From Mytilus californianus (taxonomy: Eukaryota; Mollusca; Bivalvia; Mytilida; Mytilidae), in the NCBI RefSeq assembly GCF_021869535.1, contig NW_026262581.1:117270771-117334770 (forward strand): a stretch of DNA of 64,000 nucleotides, read 5' to 3'. Under the pieces are notes generated by a model. That model saw nothing but the letters and a program-made list of their open reading frames with translations, was not told the DNA's origin and searched no databases. Positions within the stretch are counted from its first letter, which is position 1. Each line of letters begins with the position of its first letter. The translations under genes were made by a program, and so were the position numbers. Below, piece after piece: positions 1 through 15,400 of this stretch.

Positions 1-237
1 CTTAATACTTTTTTTTTAAATTACATAGCAAACCTAAAAATTGTTCATAGTTATGTACGTGTACTTAATGCATTGTGGTGAATCGCGTCTTGTTTTTTTT
101 TATTACCCTTTTTAAGGGAAGATTTTCTAATTTTTAACAATTTCATACTATCCATACAGACATTTTAACTTCACTTTCTTCGATATTCAAAATATTTTGA
201 AATCCATTTAAACTGCAGTGCATTATTTCAATTTCAG

Positions 238-471
238 AAGTTGATTGTTATAACCGATACAACAAGGGAATAAACTATATCGGAAATATTAGTAAAATAC
301 CATCTGGAAAACCTTGTTTAGAGTGGAGTGAAGTGCTAAAACATCCTTTACATAACTACAGAGAGGACCATAACTACTGTCGAAATCCATTACCATCAGC
401 AGTTGACAGACCATATTGTTATAAAGCTGGAAACAAATGGGCATTTGAAAAGTGCATCATTCCAGTCTGTG
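238..471 (+). CDS. Exon: kringle domain 1
   Basis: A phase 1-1 exon of 78 codons preceded by a tttcag acceptor and followed by a GTAAAG donor. It encodes one whole kringle with six cysteines in the expected spacing (DCYN, KPCLEW, NYCRNP, PYCYK, KCIIP, VC). The usual WCY is YCY here. Kringles are disulfide-bonded extracellular binding modules. The split first codon shows that at least one coding exon lies upstream, outside the window. Confidence 0.92.
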
Positions 472-3400
472 GTAAAGTAGTAAACAAATTATAATGCCAT
501 GAAATAAATGGAATATAGGCCATACTTATAGAAGGTTTAAGCTCCTCTTTTCTAAATAAAACAGCATTTCCGAATAAATATTAAGATATGAATAAAGCTG
601 AAATAAATAGCTATAAAAAATATATGATAACATTTTTGGTTAAGTATGTGCGTAAAGAACTATAGTTATTACTAGTGTAACATTAAAACGGTTTGAAAAA
701 CATTTAGGAAGGAAAAATGACAACCATTAATATTATTTAATAATATTAATTTCCAGCTTCAGAGGAATCTGCTTATATGTAAAATAAAGTTATAAAATAA
801 AATAAAATAACTACTACTACTACTGCTAATAATTTTATGTATGTGTGCCAATTATTACTAGTTAATTGTTGATTATTGTAATATAGATTGTAGAAACTCA
901 ATACAAGACCTTGTTTACCATGGACAGATAAATATTACTAGAAGAGGTCATAATTGCATATATTGGAAAAGTGCAACTAAATACACATCAGAGGACCAGA
1001 ACTATTGCAGGACACCAGATGGAGATTCTGATAACGTGGGAGGTCCGTGGTGTTATACAGGTCTTACTGATCCACGGTGGGACCGATGTAATATACCAGT
1101 ATGTGAAAGTAAGTTTTGAATATGTGTTCCGAACTTATGATTATTTGGACCTATGCGTATTGTTTGAACCTATGAGAATAATACTCGTTTGGTTATCAAC
1201 GGGCCGGACAATATGCGTGTTAAGACTATTTTATTTTTTTTAATTAATTCTTTTTTCCATCGCAGAAACACACAGCTCGTTCTCCTAACCCAAGACGGGA
1301 AAATTTACCTTTTGAATTCCTTTATCTTTGACATATTGTTATTGTTATCTTGCCTTCGACAGAGTCAATTTAAAGTGCCCTTTTCATGTCAAATTTTTCG
1401 TCCGTAAGTAAAACCACAAGCGTTTGGGGCATAGACCTCTTTTTCTTTTTTCCTTAGTGATTAAATTATTTGTTTAGAAAAAAAAATCGTCTAATTTCTA
1501 CTTATTTTCATTTCATTTATGTAACCAAAAAAGATATAAAAAAATAGCCAAATCCATCTAAGGTCAACTTTGCCTGAGGGAATTGAAACCTTAGTTTCTA
1601 ATAATTTCAATTTTTTTCAACGGACAATTTTAGAAAGGTTTGTAACTGCGAGTACTTTCAAATCTGTGTTAAGTGTCTTTTTGTTGTTGGGATGTACAAG
1701 TACCCGTCCACGTCCACTTTGCGTTTTTGTTGGATGTATTTCTATTTGTATCCATCTGATGAGTAAAGCCTTTTTCAACTGATTTTTATAGTTTGTTCTT
1801 ATGTTGTACTGTTACACCACTGTCCCAGGTTAGGGGGAGGGTTGGCGCCTTCAAACTAGTTTAACCCCGCCACATTCTGTATGTGCCTGTCCCAAGTCAC
1901 GAAACTGTAATTTAGTGGTTGTCGCTGTGTTTCATATTTGTTCTTCGTTCATTATTTTGTACATAAATTAGGTCGTTAGTTTGAATTGTTTTACATTTGT
2001 CATTTCGGGGCCTTTTATAACTGACTATGCGGTATGGGCTTTGCTCATTGTTGAAGGCCGTACGGTGACCTATAGTTGTTAATTTCTATGTCATTTGGTC
2101 TATTGTGGAGAGTTGTATCATTGGCAATCATACCAAATCATCTTTTTATAGTTATAAATCATGTCAGTACCGAAGTACTGACTACTGAGCTGATGATATC
2201 CTCGGGGACTGATAGTCCACCGGCAGAGGTATCGACCCAGTGCTGTAAAAAATGAAAACAATACGTTTTAACTTTCATGTGTCCGAAGCGCTTTTCTGAA
2301 TTAAGCTTCATCAGGAACGCATAAAGCCGAATATTCAAAAGCCAAGGATGTATAAGAACCTAAACAGTTGAAGAGCTATATTACAAAAAAACGAGCTCTT
2401 CATGTTGCATACTGGACAAATGTACTTTATGTTACTGCTTGGGTCTTCATGAGTAGTTCGATGATCTCGTAGATGTTAGGGTGGGCATTTTGATCCCCAT
2501 TTTTTATATGCTTGTGCAATCCTTCAAGGTGGTTGATGGTGCTGGGTCCTTCGGTCAAGTAGTGGTTCCATGAAAAGCAGTATCATTCAACTCAAACTCT
2601 GTTACTTAGTTAGTAACAATTGTTGGAACTGTTACGTTGGCAAGTTCACAAATGTCTTCCAGATCGAAGCAAGAAAAAAAAAGTAGCTTGGATGGAGAAT
2701 ATTGTTCTCATAATGTCAATTATAAAACTCGGTCACTATACAGTTGCATTTATTTGTTAGAATTCATTGTTTTATTCTATATTAAAATTTCAAAAAGGTT
2801 AATTACAGAAAAAAAATAATAGATAGATGAGGTGAAAAAAATATAAGAAATTATTAATGGGACTCATTTTATTTTCATTATTTTACTTCTAATTTTTTTC
2901 AGAATTTTATATTTGATAAAACTATAAACAATTCTGTATAGTTTGTTCAAATATTTATGAAATTCAATGCATTTTCCTTGAAAATTTATAAGAAATTTCC
3001 ACAAAATTTCACATCTTTTCTAATTTTTGTTATACATATTTTTGCACATTTCCCTCAATTTAATAGTAGAAGTAAGTATTATTTATAAAATTTTATTGGT
3101 TATATACAGGCAAGAAAATTAATTTAGAAATCAACATAATTGTTAAAAAAAAAGGAAAAAATGTTTTTATAAAGCTACAATTAAAAGTTTGCAAACCAGG
3201 ATTGCACCGTTTATAATACCCTTATTTAAAATATGACAGTAAGTCGGCATTGCATTTGCGACAATTTAAAAAAAAATACAATGCATTATAGTATTAATTG
3301 CCAAAAAAAAATAATTAGAAGGGGAAATTGATGAACCTAGTCCGATGTTTAATTTTTGCAGCATTTGTTTGATATGTCTTATAAAATAACGAATTTCAAC

Positions 3401-6400
3401 GTTATACAAACTACTTAATTAGTGTTTAAGGTAAACGATAAATAGGTGCATTATATTGAAGCTGATATCGAGATGAAAAATATGAAGTTTTATAAGATTT
3501 CAATATCAAACTTGTAGTAGTCGATTCGATAATAAAATATTCTGAGTCGAAACTAATAAGAAATAATTCTAGTATAATTTGCATATCTGCAATACTTGAA
3601 GGTGATTTATCCGTTATAATTTTTCCTTTGGTCTACACTTCGAGAGAGTATGATACCGAATCAGTTTTCGTAACTTGTGTAAACTCTGTGTCAATTTCAC
3701 TGTGACATAAACCATATTTTTTTTCATTAAATAAAAAAAATTTGTGACTACGGAAATCCATAACTCATCGCCCGTATGAAAGCAGGACCAATAAATCAAC
3801 TTGTTGTGGTATGTTTTTTTTTTAACTATTTGTATATCTCATATCTGGGTATATTACGGAGATAATTATAAGCTCAGAGTAGTTGTTGATCTTTCAAACC
3901 AATGTCCAAATATGATACTATTGATATTAATTGAGACATGTTTTGTGTAAACCCAGATAGTTTGTTCTTAATCGCTTTAGGTGAAAAATGTCCCGACCTT
4001 TCTGTTATTCCCAAATTAAAACCACTAGATGGTAAGACTATATATCGATATGGAGAGATAGTGAAGCTGACATGTGAAACTGGATACAGATTGATAGGAT
4101 CAAAGTCTCTGACATGTCAAAAATCAGGGCATTGGAACGGCAAATTACCTAATTGTCAAGGTTCGTAAAAACTACTTTATCAATTACAAAAGAAATGGTA
4201 TCTTAAATCAAATTTATATTTAAAAATTGTGTATCAACCACAAGAAAAGAACTAACTTCAGAAATGAAACGTATTGCAAAATGTATGAAATGTGTTATTT
4301 CCGAATTATTAGTGCACTCCGGTTTTTTTATTGGGTTCGTTTCACTCAATGTTTAGTTTTCTATGTAGAATTTTGTGAACGGTATTTTTACTGTACGTGA
4401 TTTGGCAATGGTGTTTTTTTTTTTTATCATTTTCGACTTATTGTTTTTGATTACATCCTTTGTATAATCTCATTTTTAAAGCGTATTTTGTTTTTATTAC
4501 ATTTATACTTCTATCCATCTTATATATTCACGGTAATCTTAATTCATTATGACAATTTCATTTACGTTGGTATCTGACATGTGCAAAGCAGTTCGTAATG
4601 TCAAAATTTAGAAAGCTTCATGAACAAAATTATAAATACCCTATTCATTATTAAAAATAATTTTAGATTAAACCTATATATATATATATATATTTGTCAT
4701 AAAATTGAGTAAAGTATTGCCTCATTCGTCATGAGTGAACATTTAAATGTTTTGCTTGTTTTCAGATTTCATTGAACGTAATATTTTCATTACAACACAT
4801 CTTCTATAGAATGATACAAATATCATAAAATTTTACTCAATTTTATGATATTTGTATCCTTCTATAGAAGATGTGTTGTAATGAAAATATTACGTTCAAT
4901 AAAATCTGAAAACACGTAAAACATTTAAATGTGCACTCATGACGAAGGAGGCAATAGAACATCAACATCAACATCAACGAAAATAAAAATTAACGATTAC
5001 TAAAATGAAAAGTCGCCATGTTTTTCATTATTTGCCACGAAGTAGTATCAAGATTTGAATTAAGTTATAGTGAGTTGATGTGGATAAGTTTATATTTGAG
5101 AAAAAAATATGTATTGTTTGTAAAGTATATCGTCATATATCATTAGGTATTGTAAAACATATCTATCAAGTGGTGTTTTGTTGTTTCGGTATGAAGTTTA
5201 GTCATAAACAGTTCAGGAATAAATTTGGAATACGAAGGAAAAATAGAAGTTAGAGTGCAATGAAGACGAAGTCAACATGTCGGTTAGAGGAATGAATAAC
5301 ATATTGATAAATAGAAGAAGGATAAGCATGAATAGAATTATAACGGTTACCTTTTTAATAGAAATCAGGAAGATTTACTCCAGTAAGACGTAGCAATATG
5401 TGAGAATGATCTGTTTCATAACAGATAACATGAGTTTATATAATACACATCATAATTGCTTATTCTGTTTAGTTTATCGTTGTGTTAAAACATTCGGAAT
5501 AACACTAACATTTAAAATCTGAACCATTGGTATATGCATTCTTTCATTGTTACAGAAAAAAACAAATTTGTTGTTTATATTCATACATGTTTAATATGTT
5601 TCAACTGACAGTCGTAACCTGTTTTGAATTGAGAACATTGCACAAACAAAAGTTGGACCCAGTTCAAACAATATACTCATACAAAGACAATGTGACGTTT
5701 AAATGTGATAATGGATATGAGTTGTCATCAGCCGATACCATAACCTGTCAAAGTGATGGAACATGGAGTAAAAAACAACCAAATTGTACAGGTATATATG
5801 ATGCAATAAATAAACAAATAAAAAGTACACTGGATGCAATTTAAATGAATATCATTTAATAAACTGTTTCCCGATTAAAATTATTTTCAGGAATAATTTT
5901 TATATTTATCTAGAATTTCTTTTTAATACAAAGAAATGGTATATATTGCACTTGTCTGTTGTAAAAGAACGTGAGTCTTTTAATGTCGTTTGGGTTTTTA
6001 TGTCTTCGTACTACTGTCTGATACTTTGCATCTTTTATTCATATACAAAGCCTACTTCATCTAAGATCGAAACTGTGATCGTGTACGTGCAACACAAAGG
6101 TTTCTACGTGAGAAAGACGGGACAGACAAGTATGAAAAATCATCTCAGTACCATTTATCTTATAGATACGATTTTAAACTGTTGCAGTAGTGGGGAGTTT
6201 AAAGTATGGGTACAAAATATTAACCTAATAATACATTTGTATTTCGTATGAAAAATTTGACAACGATACCATCTCGGCTATAAGGAAAGAAAAAAAGTTA
6301 AAATTATAAAAAAAACTCCAAAACAATGTAAATTAGATAGACTCCAATACATTTCCAGTTGTTTTTTTTATGTCTGTTTGCGAGAAAAAGCAAAATAATG

Positions 6401-9400
6401 AAGAGAATGTTGCAATATAACATTTTCACTCTACGCATACTATATGCTTTTAGTTGACATTCATCTTTTTATTAAATAAACCAGATTCCACATGAAAGAA
6501 CATGTGTAGGAAATGATCTCTATTGCAGGTTTTCTGAAAATCTTCGGCAATTTGAAATGCCAATTCTATTTGAAGCAGTCTTATCTATAGTTCAGTATAA
6601 ATGAAATACTGCATTATAAGCCTTATCATCTTCATCTGTTCTAAATCGAAAAACAGGTTTGCTGAACCATTATTGTGTTCTTTGAACATATGATAACAAT
6701 GTTTAAATACACGGTTCATTTTGTATAAATTGATGCTAATGATTAAAAGATATCGACAATTACAATATCTATTTATTAGGAAATTTAAGACACCTACATT
6801 TAGTCTTATTACAAAAGAATAGCGTTAATAGTATCAAGAGCAATTGACTGCATTGACTATCGTGTTTATTGAGTACACAGAGATTTGTGTAATATATCAA
6901 CGAGGCAGCACCCAAAATACAATTGATGTAAACGTTAATGTACTTCAGATTTGTTTTCATGTTGTCAAAAAACAAATATTTCATTTTTCATTAGGTGTTC
7001 TATGCCCTCCTTTGCCTAAGGTTGGCAATGCCTTACTACCAACCAAGATACAAGGATATAGATATCCTGAAACATTGAAAGTCACTTGTGAAACAGGTTA
7101 TGTGTTTGATGGTTCTGATCTACTCCAGTGTAATTCAAGTGGATTTTGGGGATTTATACCACAATGCAAAGGTAATATTGGCAATATAAGTAATGATCTC
7201 TGCCATATGAAACAGTTTGGTTATGCCGTACTTTTCTTATCGATAACACAATCTTTATGGAGGTTATCGATATATTATGAATTAGAGTATTTTCGATGAT
7301 TTGATAATTGTGTTAATTATTTCATTCATATAAATAAGAAGATGTGTCGTGAGTACCAATGAGACAACTCTCCATCCTAGTCACAATGTATAAAAAGTTA
7401 TAGGTCAAAGTATGGCCTTCAACACAGAGCCTTGGCTCACACCGAACAACAAGCTATGAAGGGCCTATAAATGACTAGTGTAAAACACGAAAACCAACAG
7501 TCTAATCTATATAAAAAACGAGAAACAAGAAACACTTATGAACCACACCAATAAACGACAACCACTGAACAACAGGCTCCTGACTTATGACAGGTGCATA
7601 AAAATGCAGCTGGTTTAAACGTTTTAACAGCTGACAACCTTCATCCTAACCCTAACCTGAGACAGTAGTGTAACATTACAACATAAAAAAGACACACTAT
7701 AAAATATCAATTGAAATGGCTTTACTCGATCAAAAAGACATTTAAATAAAAACAAGTAAACATACACTGAACGTATAAGTTTGATCTATGACCCTGTCAT
7801 TTTTAAATAAACAACACAGTTGTAAATTTGATCTGTTGTCAACAGTAGAATCGGGGGGGATACATCGGTAAACGACATGAATAAAGTTTATAACACATTT
7901 GATGGGGAAAAAAATTAAAGGACTATACACTAAAAGATAAGTCACAATCATACACTCTTTCTTCGTGTTGATGTTGCCCTTTTCGATTTGCATTATTATT
8001 GATAGACGTTATTAAACTTATTACACTGTATCTTTTATCATTACCTATTGTGCCTACCATTATTCTTCTAAATTGTGCATGTATAAAAGTGATCAATTGA
8101 AAAACCCTTCCAATATCCAATTTTACATAATTTGCTAGTGAAAAACTGATTCTATTACGATTTACCACAAGTAAGCACATTATATTATAGCAAGCTGTAC
8201 TATTCGTAACTCGCACAACTAATATCCTTATCAAATAAACACCTCATAATTTGCCTTGTTGAACGTATTGCTTTATTAATTTTACAAAAAAAGAAGAAAC
8301 CACAAAATAATAAATAAGAGATTTCCCAAGAAATGTCACATGAACACATCGTGATGATTTGATTTTTTTCTTCAGCTTGATAAAGCAAAACAACTGACGT
8401 TAATGATACTCAACAATCCATCACAACTGCATCATGTCTAATACGCAATAAAAGTATAAAATGAAATAAGTTCACGCGATCCCTCAATATTTCTCTGGTT
8501 GCTCCAAATTAACATGCACAACTGCAAAAAAGTAAAAATGTAATATATGATTATAGATATACATTATGTCTCTAAATATTTAATATCTATGTTTGATATG
8601 TTACTGTTTTACATGATACATGTGTTTTTTCAGGAGTTTTATGTAGAGACTTTCCCAAAATAGACAGCATAGTGACGTCTATACAGGCAACAAAAAGATA
8701 CCGGTTTCCGGCGTCTGTGAATGTCTCTTGCAAAGCAGGATACCAGATTAACGGTTCCAACCCACTGCATTGTAATCAAACCGGAGATTGGAGTACCCCA
8801 CCAGTTTGTACAGGTAGGTTTGTTTTTACGTTAATATGAGTGTTTATTCATGCATTATTTTTGTTACTGAAAAATAAAATGAAAATGTTAAGCTTCCAAA
8901 GATCTTTTCTGGATTGACCTTCGTCAGGCGCAATCAAAGCCAAATCTGTGAACGCGTATTACAAATCATCTATCACTCTCGCATCAAATTATTTGTTAAA
9001 TCTTGGTGATGTTCAAGATTGTCTATATTTGTTCGATTTTAATGACCGGAACATGAGTAATACCATGAATTGTTTGTACTAAATGATTTTAAAACTTTTC
9101 CCTCTGCGTATTGAAATTATAAAATCAGCTGTTGTAGCATGTACTGTAAGGGAAAGGCTTTCTTGTATAAACGATGTGATTATCTTTTTGATAGGCAACA
9201 CATTTATTCCTATTCATCGGTATTCTTTTTTATGTCAAACAAGGTAGTAAATAAACCTTGTCATGTTGACCAATGACCAAATCGATGTTCGAAACCTACC
9301 ACGGTGATAGTAGACCGAATTTAATTTGAACTTGTTGTTGTCGACGAATTTTTTTTAACATTTAGTTGTTTGACAAAAAAAAAATCAAACTGCATATTGA

Positions 9401-12400
9401 CATTTGAAATGTTTAAAACAGTTTATCAGAAAGTAGCTCTACACATGTTTTCTTTTGTTTTTGAGTGTACAGGTCTTTTATGTCCTGTTTTACCAAAGAT
9501 TGAAAATGTACAACAAATAGAAAACCGCCAATACCGTTATCCAAATAGTATAATGATAAAATGTATGACTGGATATATTGTAAACGGTTCCAGTTGGTTG
9601 AAATGTAGTGCGGCTGGTATTTGGAGAACGCCAGTTCCTTCTTGTAAAGGTAAAAAATTTATAATGAATCAAGAGTATGATACATTTTAAGCTGCTTATT
9701 TTCAAAGATTGTTTTCACTTTCAATACAAAATTACTGTTAAAACTTTTTGTGCATTTCATAAACCTACCATATGCCTACATTTTCAATTATAATACGTTT
9801 CGGAAAAAAAAGTCACCTTTTATACTAACAGATACTATGCTGGGTATTCAGAAACATATTCTATATTCACCTTAGTAGTTTAATGTTGATTCGATTTAAG
9901 TTCTCTAAAACTTATTTTCAGTGGATTTAAAAACTCAAGAAAAATCCCTATTAACTGCAGTAGCTGTAGGATTGGGAGCAACATTTGCTTTGATTGTGGT
10001 AGTTATTTGTGTGAGAGTATTTATTAGAAGGTAAGAAACAAGAGATCCTACTATAAAATGTGAGTTTTATGTCTTCTGTCTTTAATTGCTGTAAAATATA
10101 ATGGATAAATAAGCTGACAATAATAAAATTGTTAATTATGATATTGCCATTTTTAGTGTATTTCTTTTTAGCAACATTCCAGCAGCACCTGCATAAGGCG
10201 TATATATCTCCCAGTTGATACGATATTCAAGGTCTTGCATTTCCTATCATGATTTCCTTGATAGATGATTGCAGCTCACAAGGACGCTATTAAACCAAGA
10301 GTTCCAAATGATGAAGTTGAAATCATCCCTTCGTAAATTTTACGGACGCCATCACGAGTTGGTTGACCGTTATGAAATTACCGTTTCACAGATGATATCG
10401 GATATGTTCCTTATGTCGTAACTACAATACCCTTCCCTTTTCACGAATGTGACTTACCGAATTAGACTATTTAGCGGATTTGTAATAACATAAGCAACAC
10501 GACGGGTGCCACATGTGGTGAAGTTTAAATCATCCCTTCGAAAATTTTACGGACGCCAACACGAGTTGATTGACCGTTACGGAATATCCGTTTCATATAT
10601 GACGACGGATATGTTCAAATCGTCGTAAATCCCAACCCACCCATTCCCCGAATGTGAATTAGACTTATTACCGGGATTGTACTTAAAATAGCTACTCGAC
10701 GGGTGCCACATGTGGAGTTGGATCTGCTTACACTTCCAGAGCACATGACCACCCCAGTCATTATTGTTCTATGTTGTGTTTTGTATACTGTTATTTGTCT
10801 TTTGATCGTTTTTCAGTTTATTTTTGTCATGGAATTGTCAGTTTGATTTTGAGTCTGAATATTCCTTTGGTATCTTTCGTCTCTCTTTTTAAAAAATATA
10901 CGATCCATAACTTAGCTTGGTTGACTGTCAATCAATATTTCGTTATGTATGACTAGATAATATACCGATGAGTGGCACGACGAGGCCATAAATTTAACAG
11001 GAACTGTCTCAAAACATTGTTTATATACATTTTTTTATGTGTTTACATATTGTCTGGCAGTTGTTTTATGAATGAAATGATGAATCAGATACACGTCAAT
11101 GTAAAACATCTATCAAACAACCACACCAAAAGAACATTTGCAGGTCATCATACGCTCTTCAACGATTGAAAGCAATCAGATCTTATGGAAATCTGCCAAA
11201 GTGTAGACAAAAATACATTAGGAGATGTAGTATAATTGCCAATGAGACAACTATCAACCAGAGACCAACTCACATCGATGTTAGCAAATATAGGTCAACG
11301 TACGGCCTTCAACAATAAACAAAATCCATACCGCCTCGCATGATATAGTAGGCCCCGACATAACAAAATATATAACAATTCAAACGAGAAAATTGACGGC
11401 CTGATTTATGAACCGAACAAGGAACGAAAAAAAATGATATATGATAAACAACAACAAACGGTAACCAATGAATTACATGCTGCTTACTTGGGATAGGCAA
11501 ATGCAGAATGTTTCGGGGTTTGGTATAAATTCTATTGTAAAAGCTGAAAATTGACATTAACATATTACTTGAAATAGACATAATATATACAGTCTCACAG
11601 ACCGATGTATACTGATGAAATTCCTGACTTAGACAGACAAATACATATTTAAGATTGACAATTTTTTTTAACTTGAATTCTCCCTGTATATCTCAAAAAC
11701 AGGGAAAAATGATAATGTTATAAATTATAAATACCGGTCAACAACAAAAAAATATTCAATAAGTAATATCTTCATACGCTTTTTTGGTGATGGTTAATTG
11801 ACTCCCTCTATCCTGTACGATTTCAGACTTAATTGATATTTTTGTTTGGTATCCATTATTTTCCCGGAAGGGACAGTATTTGGACTTTCTCTATAACGTA
11901 AATCATTGTGTTATCTCGTTAATACAAAAAGAACCTTAGTTGTACCAGTTGAAATTATATTTTGTAGTGAAACTAACTAATTAAGCTGAAGTTCTAAGTG
12001 TCTTTTTTGTTTCTTGTCTTTTAGGCGAAGATCTCCGGATGATAAAACAAGAAGTAAACCTCTTAAAGATCCAAAAAGTACTGACGTTTATGCTCAAGTT
12101 AGTAAAAAAGGTACACAGATAATTACATCCTATTCTTTTTTTCATAAAGGTACGTTTTAAAACTCTGAAAAGGTATTTTATAGTTCAGACTGGAGAAAAG
12201 TACACCATGTTTGTGTGTATCATACCTTACAGGATATAAAACGAATAAAGACTTAAATTTCATAGATGAATATTCCCATATTTACACAACTCTAATCCCA
12301 TGGTTATAAAGTAAAACTTAATAGAATTACTTTGCTGATAAATAACCATATTTTCTCAGACTAAAATTGTTTGTATTTTTTGGAAATGCATATTTGTGTT

Positions 12401-15400
12401 TTTACTTGGATGTAATATGCTGTTCAAAGAATATGTACTAAATAAAAAAAAACACGAATTCAAACTGAAACAAGATTAAGCTGAATAAAACATTACTTGT
12501 TTAGTTCTTAGCTTGCGTTTGATTTTGTCAGTTTTTATGTACTTCCCTTTTTTGAGTTTGCCTCAGAGTTTGGTACTTTGGTTATACTTTTTAGTTTTTT
12601 GTTTATACTAATTAACTGCATGGTTACACTACAACATAAGGGGTAAATGTACTAATTGTAAAATGTGACCGGAGCAAAAATGTTCAGAATGCGAAGATCT
12701 ACCTACCTCTCAGTTATTGTCCTTAAATGACGAATTTTGACGCATTTTCGAGTTTTTGGCCTATAATTTAGAAAACAGTTATATTTATGTAGAAATTATA
12801 GATAAAAAATATCAGCAAAACGAAATCTACAAAAATGTCAAATGACCGAAAACACTCGATTTGTTGAGCTTAAATGACGATATTTTGACAATTTTGTTGG
12901 ATTTGGCTATTTTCTCGTTTACCTTGATAAAAAGGTAGAAACAGTAAACAGCAAAAAAGATCAACAATACAAGATCCACAAATATGTTATCATGATAAAA
13001 AATGTTGGATGACTGCTAATAAAAATTATGCCTTCAAATAACGCTATTTGATTAATTTTCGAGGTTTTGCCTATTATTTCGAGAAGTATAATATACATAA
13101 GTAGAAACTGTAAACAGCAAAAAAAAATCAATGCAAGCTATATTTTTGACAGATGAGCGATAAAGGCTCTAAGTTAAGCCTTGTTCAGTGTACAAATTTA
13201 TTCGAGATTTAATGGGTCTTATATCGGATTGTAGGTCATATTTAATGCAAATGACTGAAAGTTTTGCAGTAAAGTGATGGACGAGTGTTTAATCAAATAC
13301 TATGTATAAAATTGCACCATTACTTATATATATTGTCAAATATAATTAGAAGACACCTATTTTATTTTGGTGTCAATGTCTCATAGGTCAAGGACGAAAT
13401 TACTTCTAGTAGAACAGTGGTTTCAGGATGCAATATCAAATACAAGATATGTGACTGCGACCTTCATTCGATATGTGATTGAATATGAAAAAGTCACTTG
13501 CTATAACTTAAAAGTCAAGGTTATGATTACTGAAAAAAAGAGTGTGTAAGACAATATTACTTTCTCAAATCATAACAAAAATGAATCACATCTTAATAAA
13601 ATGGGAACAAACCATGCCATCATATCGCTAACAACTTTTCCTTTTTTATTTTGGGTCGTTGGATATCATAGTTTACTCACTAAATGATATTTAGTGATTT
13701 TGTGGTAAGTATCTACCTGATAAGTCAAACCCTTTCCATCCGATTTTACAGTTTGTTTCTTATGTTGTGTTTCACCATTCTCCAAGGCTAGAAGATGAAT
13801 ATTTAAGTATTGATTTCATAAAAAAATGTCATCCTTAATCTTTATAAATCCATTAACATACTTTTGTTGTTATGGCAATGATATGAATGAAATAGAACTG
13901 CTATACTTATATCGAATATTGTGGATTTAGTTGTTACAAAGTTCGTTCTTCGTGAAAAGTTTCTAGGTAATACGATTGAAACGCTCGGGGCTGTTTGTAG
14001 TACTTAAATAAAGACTTTATGTCTTCACATTGAGATATAGTCCAAATAGTTATGACGTCTTGAAAGGCTATTTAATTTTTTTTTCTGTGACGGGTTCTTG
14101 TGACGTCATAACGCTGAATCAATTTTTTTTTGTCTGGACTTTGAGAGAGAATTTTTGGCGGAACTTTGGGACCAAATTTTGCCATGAAATCTATATTAGC
14201 GCCTAGAAATTTTGAACATATAAAGAAGTCTTACCTTCTGTGTGTTTGTTAGTACAAATTTTTTTCAGAAATACCCAAAAGTAATGATAAAATAAATTAC
14301 TATTCCATTTGAAGTGTGGAATGATCTACTTCGTGATTAAAATGGTTTTCCTGTTTTCCCAAGACCCTTCACTTCCGGAGTGTATAAAATATCAAATTCC
14401 GTAAAATTTTTCAGACCCGAATGCTGGATAATATAAATCGAAAGTTCCGGATATTCGGGTCCATCAAATTTTATGTCGTACACGAGAAAATTAAGAAGAA
14501 GACACTAAAAATAGATTAAAATGACAAGCATGCGTAAAATAATAACGGAATCCCTCTCGCATGTGGTTTTTACATTTGATCATCATTATGAACACTACAG
14601 GTGTAAAGGGATAAGTGTACTCTTCGAGGAAGCTTTTCTTATCGGAATGATTTTTGTGGAATAATGGGTTGTCCCAGTGTTGTGTGTTGTTTAAAAAAAA
14701 ACAATAATAAATACACATGTACAACTTAATGATACTGAACTTTTTTTCATCGACATGCAATATATTGACGTTGTTTGCAGGAGATATAGACAGTTCAAGA
14801 CTTTCCCTTCAAATCACAACAAATGGCGCAATATATGACAACCAGAACCAGGAAGAAGAGAAGGGAGAATATTATAGTTTTGCTGGGGACATAAAAATTT
14901 CCGGAACTGCTATCTCAATAAATGATTTCTATGACTATGTTGACAAAGGACGCGGAACAAAGGGACCAATAGAAAGGGAATTTGCGGTTTGTTTATATAC
15001 GTATACATAACGATTCCATACACATTTAACTTTTAATACAAATGTTAAATCACTACTGTTCAACCATAAATTAATCTTAACAATGCATCCTTGGAGTATC
15101 AACAATGCAAAATAATTTGAAAAAAAAGGAATTCTTCTACATACTAATCATGATCATGAAACAATTTCAAATATAAAACATTGTAAGAAAATCGTACACG
15201 TAACCTTTTGTTATTTATTAACTTGCAAACGTCTTAAAACTTTAAACATACAAATATCCTCAATGTAAGATGTTCAAATATATATACATGACTGAATCTA
15301 CTATTTGACTTTGTATTCGAGTCATCATATAATGGTATTGAAAAATGGTCGCCTGGATTTCTTCCAACCGACAGTTGACCTTTTCCAAAGTTGGTTTAGT

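Noticed and set aside
971..1243. 90-codon open frame overlapping kringle 2
   Set aside because: It is a different frame across the kringle exon; the real frame gives all six kringle cysteines and correct splice phases.
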